NCBI RefSeq assembly: GCF_002777855.1
Contig: NZ_MEIK01000034.1
Coordinates: 1-64,000, forward strand
From: Snodgrassella alvi
Lineage (GTDB): Bacteria > Pseudomonadota > Gammaproteobacteria > Burkholderiales > Neisseriaceae
Direction: 5' to 3'
DNA length: 64,000 nt
Each line of letters opens with the position of its first letter. Position 1 is the first letter of the stretch. The position numbers and the translations under genes were made by a program. Under the pieces are notes generated by a model that saw only the letters and a list, made by a program, of their open reading frames with translations, made no database searches and was not told the origin of the DNA. Shown piece after piece: positions 37,580 through 47,806 of this stretch.

Positions 37580-38404
37580 ATGGCCTTGGCCAAGCCTTAC
37601 CCTCGTGCATTGACTATTGCCGGTTCGGATTCCGGCGGTGGTGCAGGTATACAAGCGGATTTAAAAACTTTTGCCGCACTCGGTGCCTACGGTACAAGTG
37701 TCATTACTGCAATAACAGCACAGAATACTTTTGGTGTGCAAAAGGTCATGGTGGTAACACCGGATATGATTGAGGCACAATGTTCGGCTGTGATGTCGGA
37801 TATCCGTATTGATGCGCTCAAAATCGGTATGCTTGCGGATATTGAAAGTATACGTGTCGTTGCAGAGTCTTTGCAGCAATTTCATCTGCCTTTTACCGTA
37901 TTAGATCCGGTAATGGTAGCCACCTCTGGTTCGGCACTTTCTATAGAAAATACCGTGCAAGCTATGAAGCAAATGCTCATGCCGCTTGCCGATATACTTA
38001 CTCCTAATTTGTTTGAGCTGTCGTTGCTGACTCAGAAAACGATGGCTACTTCAAATGAAGAAATGCTGGAACAGGGGCAAATTCTGCTGGATGAAGGTTG
38101 TCAGGCTGTACTGGTCAAAGGCGGGCATCTCAGTGAAGATGAAGAAGCCATAGACTGGTTGCTGGAAAAGGATTGCGAACCAGTTTGCTTTAAAAGTCTG
38201 CGTATTAAAACATCTCATACACATGGTACTGGATGCACGCTTTCAGCAGCAATTGCCGCTTTACGTCCACAGCATGAAACTCTAGCTAATACAGTAGCTG
38301 TGGCTAAATGCTATGTGCATGGCGCCATTGAGGCTGGACAGCATTGGCATTTAGGACACGGTTATGGTCCTCTGGCTCATTTCTGGCGTTTCAAGCATGA
38401 TTAG
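37580..38404 (+). CDS. thiD: Hydroxymethylpyrimidine/phosphomethylpyrimidine kinase
   Basis: 274 residues, ribokinase fold, thiamine pyrimidine branch. Motifs: TIAGSDSGGGAGIQADLK, LDPVMVATSGSAL, and the anion-hole HTHGTGCTLSAAIAA. GGGAG ends 6 nt before ATG; an in-frame TTG two codons upstream is dismissed. I looked for a TPP riboswitch in the 170-nt leader and did not find its conserved CTGAGA core. Confidence 0.95.
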   Translation: MALAKPYPRALTIAGSDSGGGAGIQADLKTFAALGAYGTSVITAITAQNTFGVQKVMVVTPDMIEAQCSAVMSDIRIDALKIGMLADIESIRVVAESLQQFHLPFTVLDPVMVATSGSALSIENTVQAMKQMLMPLADILTPNLFELSLLTQKTMATSNEEMLEQGQILLDEGCQAVLVKGGHLSEDEEAIDWLLEKDCEPVCFKSLRIKTSHTHGTGCTLSAAIAALRPQHETLANTVAVAKCYVHGAIEAGQHWHLGHGYGPLAHFWRFKHD

Positions 38405-38489
38405 TGGTTTTATCTGTATGCTAAAATTGGCTGCATGAGTGTGTATCAGGGTAAAGCAGAAATTATCCTAATCATATAGGGGAGAACAT

Positions 38490-39149
38490 ATGCAGACATG
38501 GCATCAGGCAATTGGTGCAGAAAAACAGCAACCATATTTTCAGCATATTCTGGAAACTGTCCGTGCCGAAAGAATGGCCGGTAAAATTATTTATCCGCCT
38601 GCACAAGATGTGTTTAATGCATTTAAGGCTACTGAGTTTGCACAGGTAAAAGTGGTGATTCTAGGGCAAGATCCTTACCATGGTCCGCAACAGGCTCATG
38701 GCCTATCTTTCTCAGTACGGCAGGGGATTGCTATTCCGCCATCTTTGGTTAATATCTACAAAGAATTAGCAGAGGATATTTCTGGTTTTTGTATACCACA
38801 GCATGGCTATCTGCAACATTGGGCAGAACAAGGTGTATTGCTGCTCAATACAGTTTTAACCGTGCGCGCTGGTCAGGCTCATTCTCATGCTGAGCTGGGC
38901 TGGGAAACATTTACTGACCATGTGATTGCTGCACTAAATGCAGAACGTCAGAACGTTGTTTTTATGCTTTGGGGTAGTCATGCACAAAAAAAAGGAGCGA
39001 TGATAAATCGCCAAAAACATCTGGTACTGACAGCGCCCCATCCTTCCCCTTTATCTGCCTACCGTGGTTTTTTTGGTTGTAAACATTTTTCCAAAGCCAA
39101 TGCTTATCTGCAACAGCACGGTATGGCGCCGATCGATTGGCAAATTTAA
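38490..39149 (+). CDS. ung: Uracil-DNA glycosylase
   Basis: 219 residues, family 1. Water-activating GQDPYHG (D61, H64), [12 protein letters not shown], and the leucine-loop [18 protein letters not shown]. Removes uracil from DNA to start base-excision repair. GGGGAG ribosome site before ATG. 85 nt ahead of rep, same strand. Confidence 0.97.
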   Translation: MQTWHQAIGAEKQQPYFQHILETVRAERMAGKIIYPPAQDVFNAFKATEFAQVKVVILGQDPYHGPQQAHGLSFSVRQGIAIPPSLVNIYKELAEDISGFCIPQHGYLQHWAEQGVLLLNTVLTVRAGQAHSHAELGWETFTDHVIAALNAERQNVVFMLWGSHAQKKGAMINRQKHLVLTAPHPSPLSAYRGFFGCKHFSKANAYLQQHGMAPIDWQI

Positions 39150-39234
39150 GTTTACTATCCGGTTCACAGATGTCAGGATTAGCTGTTATCAGGCAGATGT
39201 CTCATCTATTGTGCCGGAAAGTATCTAGTAAATC

Positions 39235-41235
39235 ATGTTGAATCTTAATCCACAACAACATCAGGCTATCCATTATTTGGATGGGCCGTTACTGGTACTT
39301 GCTGGTGCTGGCAGCGGTAAAACGCGTGTGATTACTGAGAAAATTGCCTATCTAATTAAGCAGGCTGGTTATCCACCGCATCAGATTGCCGCGATTACGT
39401 TTACGAATAAAGCCGCTCGGGAAATGCAAGAGCGTGTAGGGCATTTGTTGCACAAATCGCAGACCAGCGGTTTAAACATCAGCACATTTCATTCATTGGG
39501 CATGCGTTTTCTGCGCGAAGAAGCGACCGCAGCTGGTTATAAAAAACAGTTTTCTATTCTCGACAGTGCCGATGCAGGCAAAATTATCAGCGAGTTGCTG
39601 GGTAGCAGTGGCCGTGAAATGGTATTTAAGGCACAACACCAAATTTCATTATGGAAAAACAGCCTGTTGTCACCAGAAGCTATTATTCGGCAGGCAGATG
39701 ATAGCTGGACGCATCAGATAGGGCAGCTGTACGCTTCTTATCAGGATACTCTAATAAGTTATCAGGCAGTTGATTTTGATGATTTAATCCGCATTCCGGT
39801 TGAGCTGCTGCAATCAGATGCAGACATCCGCTATAAGTGGCAGCTGCGCCTGCGTTATTTGCTGGTGGATGAATGTCAAGATACCAATACTTGCCAGTAT
39901 GCGCTAATGCGTTTGCTTACAGGAGCGGAAGGAAAATTTACTGCTGTAGGCGATGATGACCAGAGCATTTATGCTTGGCGTGGTGCCAATATGGAAAATC
40001 TGCGTCTGTTGCAGCAGGATTATCCAGGTTTAAAAATCATCAAGCTGGAGCAAAATTATCGCTCTACTGCGCGTATTCTGCGCGTGGCCAACCAAGTAAT
40101 CGCCCATAATCCTAAATTATTCGCCAAAACTTTATGGAGTGAATATGGGCTTGGCGATATGATTGATGTGATTGCCTGTAAAAACGAAACCCATGAAGCC
40201 GATTTGGTGGTTAGCCGCATTGCGCACCAGAAACTGGTAGGCGGAGATGCGGTGCATTATCGCGATTTTGCCATCCTGTACAGGGGTAATCATCAGGCAC
40301 GAGTATTTGAAGAAGCTTTGCGCAGCAGACGGATTCCTTACCGTCTTTCTGGTGGGCAGAGTTTTTTTGACAAAGCTGAAATTAAGGATGTGCTCGCTTA
40401 TGTGCGCTTACTCGCCAACCCCGATGATGATCCGGCTTTTTTACGCGCGGTGACTACTCCGCGGCGTGGAGTGGGCGAAACGACACTGGCAAAGCTAAAC
40501 AATTATGCCAAAGTGGCGCAATGCAGCCTGTACGAGGCGGCGCGCAGTATGAGTGCTTTGGCAGAACTATCTGCCAAGAGTCGTGAGCCTTTACAGCAGT
40601 TTATGGCAATGCTTGCGGATTATCAAATACGCGCACGTACTGAAGCAGCTGGCAACTTGCTACACAATCTGTTGTCCGATATTGCTTATGAAGCACATCT
40701 ACTCAACACAGAAGAAGGGCGTGCAGGTGAAATCAAGTGGCGTAATGTACAGGATTTGCTCGGCTGGATTAGTAAAAAAGGCGAGGAAGACGGTAGAAAT
40801 ATACTTGAAATAGCCCAGACCATTGCCCTGATGACCTTGCTGGATGGTAAGGAAGACGAAGATGCGGATATGGTGAGTATGTCCACACTGCATGCTTCGA
40901 AAGGATTGGAATACCCATATGTGTTTCTGGTTGGTTGTGAAGAAGGTGTTTTTCCGCATGCGGATAGCGTGGAGGAAGGCAATATCGATGAAGAGCGCCG
41001 GCTGATGTATGTTGGTATTACCCGTGCCCGTCAAACGCTCACGCTGACCCATTGTCATAAGCGCAAACGTGCCGGAACGTGGGAATTTCATGAACCCAGC
41101 CGTTTCATAGATGAAATGCCGGCAGATGATATACGTTTGCTTGGGCGCAAAGGTAGTGAACCCATTGTCAGTCACTCGGAAGGCAAAAGTATATTGGCCG
41201 GAATGATGGCGCGACTGGACAGTCTGCAATCCTGA
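39235..41235 (+). CDS. rep: ATP-dependent DNA helicase Rep
   Basis: 666 residues, UvrD/Rep superfamily 1A, 3'-5' helicase helping forks past obstacles. Motif I LAGAGSGKTRVI (about 23-34), Ia AITFTNKAAREM, II LLVDECQDTN, III GDDDQSIYAWRGA, IV LEQNYRS, VI VGITRARQTLTLTH. Length and the ILDSADAGKIISELL start of subdomain 1B point to Rep rather than UvrD (which is longer). Ends with no evident terminator before slyD. Confidence 0.93.
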   Translation: MLNLNPQQHQAIHYLDGPLLVLAGAGSGKTRVITEKIAYLIKQAGYPPHQIAAITFTNKAAREMQERVGHLLHKSQTSGLNISTFHSLGMRFLREEATAAGYKKQFSILDSADAGKIISELLGSSGREMVFKAQHQISLWKNSLLSPEAIIRQADDSWTHQIGQLYASYQDTLISYQAVDFDDLIRIPVELLQSDADIRYKWQLRLRYLLVDECQDTNTCQYALMRLLTGAEGKFTAVGDDDQSIYAWRGANMENLRLLQQDYPGLKIIKLEQNYRSTARILRVANQVIAHNPKLFAKTLWSEYGLGDMIDVIACKNETHEADLVVSRIAHQKLVGGDAVHYRDFAILYRGNHQARVFEEALRSRRIPYRLSGGQSFFDKAEIKDVLAYVRLLANPDDDPAFLRAVTTPRRGVGETTLAKLNNYAKVAQCSLYEAARSMSALAELSAKSREPLQQFMAMLADYQIRARTEAAGNLLHNLLSDIAYEAHLLNTEEGRAGEIKWRNVQDLLGWISKKGEEDGRNILEIAQTIALMTLLDGKEDEDADMVSMSTLHASKGLEYPYVFLVGCEEGVFPHADSVEEGNIDEERRLMYVGITRARQTLTLTHCHKRKRAGTWEFHEPSRFIDEMPADDIRLLGRKGSEPIVSHSEGKSILAGMMARLDSLQS

Positions 41236-41331
41236 TGGTGCCTTAACATCAGCAGCATGTGATGTTGCCGGTTCCATGTTAAACTACATCCTGTTTGCTG
41301 CTCGTGCAGTTTATTGATTATGGAAAAAATT

Positions 41332-41814
41332 ATGAAAATCGCCAAAAACTCTGTAGTGACGCTGGATTATGAAATGTTTGATGCAGATAACCAGCTGATA
41401 GATAAAACGGAAGAACCTATCAGCTATCTGCATGGTGGTTATGATGGTATTTTCCCGTTGGTGGAAGAACAGTTGCACGATAAAGCAGTTGGCGATGTAG
41501 TAGATGTTACATTGTCTCCGGATGATGCTTTTGGCGAGCAGGAGGAAGACCTGATTCGCATCGAACCACTGGATGTGTTTCCGGTGGAAGTAGAAGTGGG
41601 CATGATGTTCGAAGCTGACGATCCAGAAACTGGTGAAGTGATGGTATACCGTATCACTGATGTGGCTGATGGTAAAGCCGTAGTGGATGGTAATCATCCT
41701 TTAGCCGGCCAGCGCATTCGCTTTAAAGCAACTGTAAAAGACATCCGTCCAGCTACTGCAGAAGAGCTGGAACATGGCCATGTACATGGTGCCCACGACC
41801 ACCATCATCACTAA
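41332..41814 (+). CDS. slyD: FKBP-type peptidyl-prolyl isomerase SlyD
   Basis: 160 residues. Begins MKIAKNSVVTLDYEMFDADN, then HGGYDGIFPLVEEQL, and the insert-in-flap chaperone domain (about 75-120) typical of SlyD. The tail ends EELEHGHVHGAHDHHHH, a histidine-rich metal-binding (nickel) segment. An ATG four codons upstream exists; alignment favours the one used. Strong terminator follows. Confidence 0.94.
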   Translation: MKIAKNSVVTLDYEMFDADNQLIDKTEEPISYLHGGYDGIFPLVEEQLHDKAVGDVVDVTLSPDDAFGEQEEDLIRIEPLDVFPVEVEVGMMFEADDPETGEVMVYRITDVADGKAVVDGNHPLAGQRIRFKATVKDIRPATAEELEHGHVHGAHDHHHH

Positions 41815-41854
41815 TAAATTACATCAATACGATTGTAACTGAATCTGTATAAAG

Positions 41855-41891
41855 AAAAGGGAATATTCATTATGATATGAATATTCCCTTT
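41855..41891 (+). terminator. Terminator of slyD
   Basis: Fifteen-bp stem AAAGGGAATATTCAT / ATGAATATTCCCTTT with a 6-nt loop, followed by ATTAGTATT. Confidence 0.85.
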
Positions 41892-41989
41892 ATTAGTATT
41901 TAATGGGTGATGCCAACAGTATTGTACGGATGAGCCATTGTTAATTATCTGAAAGTTGTCAGTTCACAGTATTTAGGTCTGGCGGTATC

Positions 41990-44719
41990 ATGCTCACACA
42001 CAACTGTTACCAATTCAACAGCAACATGACACCTGCACACATTCTCGCCACAGCCCGTCCATATTCATTGTTTCTCAGTCGTCTGCTAGATAACCATTTG
42101 CTCGACCAGAACAAACTTTTTCCATGGCTGGAAAGACGCCTGAAGTTGGAAGATTTTCACGGTTTTGCCAACTGGTCACAATTGCAGGCTGGTGAAAATG
42201 AGGCTGAGTTGAAACGCCAGTTGCGCCTGCTGCGCCGCTATGTAATTGCACATATCATGGCGCGCGATCTGGCACGGGTGAGTGATTTACAGGAAGTCAC
42301 CACCACCATAACTCATCTAGCTGATTTCACCATCAATATCGCTGAACAGTATGCACATGCTTATTATGCTGGACTATATGGCGAACCAATTGGTGCCCAC
42401 AGCAATACATTTCAGCGGCTGAGTATAGTGGGCATGGGCAAGATGGGTGGATATGAACTGAATGTTTCCTCTGATATAGATTTAATTTTTGTTTTTCCGG
42501 AAGCTGGTGACACCAACGGTAAACGCCAGAAAAGCAATCAGGAATTTTTCACCAAAGTTGGCCAGAAAATCATATCGCTACTGAATGATATCACTGGTGA
42601 TGGGCAGGTTTTCCGCGTAGATATGCGCTTGCGTCCAGATGGTGATGCTGGTGCATTGGTAATAAATGAAACCGCACTGGAACAATATCTGATACAGCAA
42701 GGACGCGAATGGGAGCGCTATGCATGGACTAAGGCCCGATTAGTAACCGATTATCCGAATCATATCGCTGCACTTGTAAGGCCGTTTGTGTACCGTAAAT
42801 ATCTGGATTTCAATGCTTACGATGCTATGCGCAATCTGCATCAACAAATTCAGCGTGAAGTGACCCGCAAAGGCATGGCGGACAATATCAAACTGGGTGC
42901 CGGTGGCATTCGTGAAGTGGAATTTATTGCCCAGATTTTCCAGTTGATACGCGGCGGTCAGATACGCAGCCTGCAACTAAAAGGCACACAGGAAACCCTG
43001 CATGCTTTGCAGGAACAAGGCATGCTGTCAGCAGAAAATGTTGATATCTTGCTACAGGCTTACCATTTTCTGAGAGATACCGAACACCGCTTACAATATT
43101 GGGATGATCAGCAAACGCAGATGCTGCCGGCCGGCACTGAGCAACAACAAATGCTAGCGAAAAGTATGGGCTATGCCGATTACGAGCACTACCTTTTTGC
43201 ATTGAATCAGCACCGTTGTGCTGTTAACCAGATTTTCAATGCCATTTTCACTGAGCCGGACGATAAGGCTAAAGCACAAAATCCTGATATGGTTCGCGTC
43301 TGGCAGGTTGACAGTGATAGCGAAGAAAAAACTTCTTTACTAACAGCACATGGCTTTAATGCTCAAAATGTAATTCAGCGTCTGCAACAACTACATCATG
43401 GTAGCCAGTACCGGCAGCTATCGTCATCTGCGCAACAGCGTTTTGATGACATGATTCCGTCTGTACTAAGCGTAGCAGCCAGATATCCGCAACCAGATAC
43501 TACATTAACCCGATTGCTTGATTTTGTAGAAACCATTGCTCGGCGCAGTTCATATTTGGCCTTTATGCATGAGCATCCGGAAGCTTTAGATAAACTGGCC
43601 GGACTCATGAGTCAAAGCAGCTGGGTTGCTACATACTTACAGCGGCATCCGGTATTATTGGACGAACTGCTTAGCAATGAACTAATGCGCAAGGATACTG
43701 ATTGGACAGTACATGCGCAGGAGCTGACAAATTTGTTGGATGATTGCCATGATGATGTTGAGGCGCAGATGGATGTTCTGCGCCGGTTTCAGCATGCATG
43801 GACTTTTCGTCTGGCGGTACAGGATTTGGCCGGTTTGTGGACAGTAGAAGGGTTGTCAGATCAGCTTTCTGCACTGGCAGACTTAATTATACATAATGCA
43901 CTGAATAGAGTATGGGCGCAATTACCACGACGTCACACTGAAACCCCGCATTTTGCTGTGATTGGTTATGGCAAACTGGGGGGTAAAGAATTAGGTTATA
44001 CCTCAGATTTGGATTTGGTTTATGTATTTGATGATAACCATCCCGATGCCATTGATACGTATACTCGTCTGGCTCGTCGTCTCACCAGCTGGTTAACAGT
44101 ACCAACCGGTGCAGGTACCCTTTACGATATTGATTTACGGCTGCGCCCGAATGGCGATTCAGGTTTTACTGTTACCCATATACAGGCATTCGAACGCTAT
44201 GAACGTGAAAGTGCATGGACTTGGGAGCATCAGGCCCTAACCCGAGCCCGCTTCATTGGTGGCGACAGCAACGTGGGCATACGATTTGATGGGGTACGTA
44301 GCGAAATATTATGCCGCAAACGTGATACCGTCCCTTTGCGCAACGAAATCATCGCCATGCGCGAAAAAATGTTTCCTACACATCCACCCGTAGATACAAA
44401 TGTAAAATATGCCCGCGGCGGAGTAGTGGATGTGGAATTTATCGTGCAGTATCTGATACTGGCACATGCGCATCAGTATCCGCAATTGCTAAACAATTAC
44501 GGTAATATTGCCTTGCTCAGCATCGCTGCCGAATTGGGGCTAGTTGACAGCTGTATGGCGGAAGGCAGTCGTATGGCTTATCGGTATTATCGTCAGCAAC
44601 AGCACAACACTCGTTTGCGCGACGCTGTCAACACCAACATAGACGCCACTTTGCTCGCCAATTATCATGTCGTAAAGCAGCTTTGGACACAAGTATTTGG
44701 AGTAAAGCCAAAAGAATAA
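41990..44719 (+). CDS. glnE: Bifunctional glutamine synthetase adenylyltransferase/deadenylylase
   Basis: 909 residues. Controls glutamine synthetase by adding or removing AMP in response to PII. Two nucleotidyltransferase heads are visible: the N-terminal one with GMGKMGGYELNVSSDIDLIF (residues ~148-167) and the C-terminal one with GYGKLGGKELGYTSDLDLVY. Each is followed by RLRPDGDAG or RLRPNGDSG and a helical segment RGGIREVEFI / RGGVVDVEFI. The start is uncertain: the first ATG has a weak GGCGGT; an ATG 12 codons on (42026) is also plausible. Confidence 0.95.
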   Translation: MLTHNCYQFNSNMTPAHILATARPYSLFLSRLLDNHLLDQNKLFPWLERRLKLEDFHGFANWSQLQAGENEAELKRQLRLLRRYVIAHIMARDLARVSDLQEVTTTITHLADFTINIAEQYAHAYYAGLYGEPIGAHSNTFQRLSIVGMGKMGGYELNVSSDIDLIFVFPEAGDTNGKRQKSNQEFFTKVGQKIISLLNDITGDGQVFRVDMRLRPDGDAGALVINETALEQYLIQQGREWERYAWTKARLVTDYPNHIAALVRPFVYRKYLDFNAYDAMRNLHQQIQREVTRKGMADNIKLGAGGIREVEFIAQIFQLIRGGQIRSLQLKGTQETLHALQEQGMLSAENVDILLQAYHFLRDTEHRLQYWDDQQTQMLPAGTEQQQMLAKSMGYADYEHYLFALNQHRCAVNQIFNAIFTEPDDKAKAQNPDMVRVWQVDSDSEEKTSLLTAHGFNAQNVIQRLQQLHHGSQYRQLSSSAQQRFDDMIPSVLSVAARYPQPDTTLTRLLDFVETIARRSSYLAFMHEHPEALDKLAGLMSQSSWVATYLQRHPVLLDELLSNELMRKDTDWTVHAQELTNLLDDCHDDVEAQMDVLRRFQHAWTFRLAVQDLAGLWTVEGLSDQLSALADLIIHNALNRVWAQLPRRHTETPHFAVIGYGKLGGKELGYTSDLDLVYVFDDNHPDAIDTYTRLARRLTSWLTVPTGAGTLYDIDLRLRPNGDSGFTVTHIQAFERYERESAWTWEHQALTRARFIGGDSNVGIRFDGVRSEILCRKRDTVPLRNEIIAMREKMFPTHPPVDTNVKYARGGVVDVEFIVQYLILAHAHQYPQLLNNYGNIALLSIAAELGLVDSCMAEGSRMAYRYYRQQQHNTRLRDAVNTNIDATLLANYHVVKQLWTQVFGVKPKE

Positions 44720-44860
44720 TGTCATCTTTTTTGCCATGGGCAAGTGCAAACGTAAAATCCTTATTCCTCAGTAGCATTACTCCAATGTGCTGCTTGAAAG
44801 AAACAAAGCAGACAGCGTACAATCAAAGGCCGCACTACCTTTTCAAACTGGTCTAACGTA

Positions 44861-45529
44861 GTGAACCAACTGATATTTGACTTTGATGATCGCAGCTATC
44901 CCGGATTTGACAAATTTCTCGGCCATACCAACGCTGAACTGATTTATGTTTTACAGCAGCAGGCAGATCCGTTTATCTTTGTTTGGGGCGAAGCCGGTAG
45001 CGGTAAAAGCCATTTACTAAAAGCATGGGTAGCGCAGGCGCAATCGCGCGGTCTGAAAGCCGAATATGTTGACGCTGCGAGCGAAGGACTTGGTTATTGG
45101 CTGTTTGACCTCGATTGCGTTGCTGTGGATCAGATTGAATTACTTAGCCCTGCCGAGCAGCAGCAGCTTTTTTCTTTATTCAACCACTTTCGCAATACCC
45201 GTCAGGGCAATCTGCTTTTAAGCTCTGCCATCCCCCCCCAGCAGCTTATGATTCGCGAAGATTTACGTACCCGTATGGCTTTTTGTTTGGTATATGAAAT
45301 CAAACCATTAAGCGACGAAGAGAAATTTAACGCATTGGTAGGCATGGCACGGGCTCGGCAAATACCGGTGGATGCTGAAGTTATCCGTTACTTGTTGGCT
45401 CACTGGCGCCGCGATTTGGACAGTCTATTGCTAATGCTTAATACCTTAAATGATTATTCACTTGCGCAGGGGCGGCGCATCACTCTTACCTTACTGCGGC
45501 AGTTACTTAAACAACAGGAACATGCATGA
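44861..45529 (+). CDS. hda: DnaA regulatory inactivator Hda
   Basis: 222 residues, AAA+ protein that with the beta clamp stimulates ATP hydrolysis by DnaA. N-terminal clamp-binding-like QLIFDF, Walker A WGEAGSGKSHLLKA (residues ~42-55), a Walker B stretch CVAVDQIELL, and sensor II RRDLDSLLLMLN. GTG start. Its gene contains a run of eight cytosines at 45232-45239. Overlaps the following HAD gene by ATGA. Confidence 0.93.
   Translation: MNQLIFDFDDRSYPGFDKFLGHTNAELIYVLQQQADPFIFVWGEAGSGKSHLLKAWVAQAQSRGLKAEYVDAASEGLGYWLFDLDCVAVDQIELLSPAEQQQLFSLFNHFRNTRQGNLLLSSAIPPQQLMIREDLRTRMAFCLVYEIKPLSDEEKFNALVGMARARQIPVDAEVIRYLLAHWRRDLDSLLLMLNTLNDYSLAQGRRITLTLLRQLLKQQEHA
45232..45239 (+). repeat. C8 homopolymer inside hda
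   Basis: Eight consecutive cytosines coding Ile-Pro-Pro-Gln, about codon 125 of hda. It is long enough for replication slippage to be possible, and a one-base change would truncate Hda. Confidence 0.8.
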
Positions 45530-46191
45530 ATCTGGCTATTTTTGACCTTGACCATACTCTGATTAATTGTGATTCGGATAACGAATGGCCGAAGTACCTG
45601 ATGCAGAAAGGACTGGTCGACAAAGCGTTTGTTGACATGAAAAACAATAAATTCTATCAGGATTACCTAAATGGCTGTCTTGATATAGATGAATTCCTGC
45701 AATTCCAGCTCGCACCGCTGGCACGATTTACCCGTGCCGAACTGGACAGCATGCATAGCGAATACATGCGTGACTTTATCGTACCGCATATTTCCACCAT
45801 GGCAAAAATGTTGGTACAGGGGCATCGTGATGCTGGAGATGAAATGTTGCTATTATCGGCTACCAATGAGTTTATTATCGCCCCGATTGCAAAAACATTT
45901 GGTATTCAGAATATTATCGGCGTACAGTTAGAAACAGATGCAGCAGGTAACTATACCGGACGCTACGTAGGTACCCCCAGCTTTAAAGAAGGCAAAGTTA
46001 TCCGTCTGCAACAATGGTTGGCACAACGAGGGCAACAACTGAGCGATTTTACCAAAGTTTATTTTTACAGCGATTCACATAACGATTTACCACTCCTGCA
46101 ACAAGTAACTGACCCAGTAGCTGTCAATCCTGATGAAAAATTAGCACAGTATGCCCACCGCCATGGCTGGCCGATACTCAATTTCATATAA
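45526..46191 (+). CDS. HAD-superfamily hydrolase, subfamily IB (SerB-like)
   Basis: 221 residues. Motif I IFDLDHTLINCDSD (D7, D9), motif II LLLSATNEFI, motif III lysine in SFKEGKV and motif IV YSDSHNDLPLL. The helical cap lies between motifs I and II. The family dephosphorylates phosphoserine or related compounds; the substrate here is unknown. Translationally coupled to hda by the ATGA overlap, as in Neisseria. Confidence 0.9.
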   Translation: MNLAIFDLDHTLINCDSDNEWPKYLMQKGLVDKAFVDMKNNKFYQDYLNGCLDIDEFLQFQLAPLARFTRAELDSMHSEYMRDFIVPHISTMAKMLVQGHRDAGDEMLLLSATNEFIIAPIAKTFGIQNIIGVQLETDAAGNYTGRYVGTPSFKEGKVIRLQQWLAQRGQQLSDFTKVYFYSDSHNDLPLLQQVTDPVAVNPDEKLAQYAHRHGWPILNFI

Positions 46192-46202
46192 AAGGATGCA
46201 TC

Positions 46203-46679
46203 ATGAATATCGCAGAAAATGTGCAAATTGTTGATTACAGTGACCGCTATCATTCTGCTTTTCGTGATTTGAATGCAGCGTGGATAGCTAAATATTTCGA
46301 AATGGAAGACAGTGATTATCAGCTACTGGATAATCCCAGACAAGCCATCCTCGACAAAGGCGGCCACATATTGGTGGCACTGGAAAACGGCAAACCAGTA
46401 GGCGTATGTGCCCTGATAAAGCAGCATGGTGACCCATATGATTATGAGCTAGCCAAATTAGCAGTGGCTCCAGAGGCACAGGGCAAACATATTGGCAGAC
46501 ATTTGATAGAGGCAATCATTGCCAAAGCCAGAGAAGAGGGCGCAAAAAAACTTTATGTAGAAAGCCATACTAGCCTGAAACCGGCCATCCATCTTTATCA
46601 GCAAGCCGGATTTAAAGAAATTACCAACCTTCACAGCACATTCAACAGAGTCAACATCCAGATGGAACTGAATCTGTAA
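46203..46679 (+). CDS. GNAT-family N-acetyltransferase
   Basis: 158 residues. Acetyl-CoA-binding signature ELAKLAVAPEAQGKHIGRHLIEAII (in parts), then KKLYVESHTSLKPAIHLYQQAGF. The N-terminal half may recognise the substrate, which is unknown. 11 nt after the HAD gene, so third gene of the hda unit; AAGGA upstream. Ends with a terminator. Confidence 0.9.
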   Translation: MNIAENVQIVDYSDRYHSAFRDLNAAWIAKYFEMEDSDYQLLDNPRQAILDKGGHILVALENGKPVGVCALIKQHGDPYDYELAKLAVAPEAQGKHIGRHLIEAIIAKAREEGAKKLYVESHTSLKPAIHLYQQAGFKEITNLHSTFNRVNIQMELNL

Positions 46680-46703
46680 TCCATTAAATTTTCCATATAT
46701 AGT

Positions 46704-46742
46704 AAAATCTGTGAGTCTGCTTGTTAGATTCACAGATTTTTT
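46704..46742 (+). terminator. Terminator of the hda unit
   Basis: Eleven-bp stem AAAATCTGTGA / TCACAGATTTT, 15-nt loop, T-rich tail. Confidence 0.85.
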
Positions 46743-47806
46743 GAACCAAAACCTAATTTTGAGCTGATGTAGGCACTAAAAGGTGATTGTCATTAGAGCA
46801 TTGCCTGATTTCATTTATCCAACAGCATAATCTGTAAATTAAAGCATTAGACTGTCAGCATATTTTCAAAAATATACACGTTGTGGACATAATAACGTTA
46901 TTCTAAAACCGTTAATTATATAAATTTAATATCAATTGTATAACCACCTGACTTCCTTCTCCTAAGTAACAATGCTAAATCATTCTGCCTAAATAAACCT
47001 TTTTTATAATCTCAGGTATATCAGAATTGAAGATGACTGCGACAGGTAAAATATTGATTAAACGTAAAGGCTATTTATTAATCCAGAAAATGAATCACGA
47101 AGTTTTATCTCAATCAAAAGTTTCGAATAAAATGCCTGATTTTTAACAGCATAGTAACTTCCATAAGACAGGCTGGCTAAAATACCATATGTAAATCAAT
47201 AAAATATTTTAAATGGCCAAATTAAATAGATTTCAATAAAGTATCCAAAGACAAACAGATACCACAAAAAATAAAATTTATGCTTTTATTATAGTGGTTT
47301 ATAGCATCTTTTGATTGATTGCAGAAAAATACTGCCATCCAATACAAGATTGCGATTATATTTTGAGGAACCAAATTCGCATTTGAGTATGGTTTTATAA
47401 TCATGCAAATCGCATAATGATAAGTTGAGATTTCTTTATACACATTAGGTTATGAAAGTCAGCTATAAAAAATTAAAAAGCAATAAATATAATTTTTTAA
47501 AAGTAAATAAATATTTGGTAGAGTAGGGCTAATTTATTAACATAAAGCTAAATTTTCTATATATGCTCTATTCCATATATGGCTATTATAAAAATGCCAA
47601 TGCAGGGGAAAAAGCTGATATTTCTACTAGATGGTAATTGATTATACAGATAATAAAACGGTGCATGATTTTGTTAAATAACGCTATAATGTGAACTACT
47701 TTTATCAATGCCTATGATTTATAAATTGCTCTGATAGAAGTGACTTTTAGCGTGCTCTTTCAAGAACAGCTTATTGGTGTTGAAAAACCTAAGACTGAGA
47801 ACAGAT
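46743..47806. other. Long gene-free AT-rich region upstream of maeB
   Basis: About 1.06 kb. The longest internal frame (73 codons, minus strand, 47222-47443) has unconvincing composition and no ribosome site. No known RNA motif recognised. A perfect TATAAT box lies near the right end. The size is unusual among the otherwise tight plus-strand genes, so it may hold a decayed gene, a small RNA or extended regulation of maeB. Confidence 0.5.
47663..47691 (+). promoter_or_regulatory. Candidate maeB promoter
   Basis: TATAAT at 47686-47691, with a weak TGCATG at the -35 position 17 nt upstream. It would give a 5' leader of about 110 nt. Confidence 0.4.

Noticed and set aside
47222-47443. 73-codon minus-strand frame in the region before maeB
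   Set aside because: No ribosome site, no neighbour on that strand, and composition typical of random AT-rich sequence. Kept only as part of the gene-free region.
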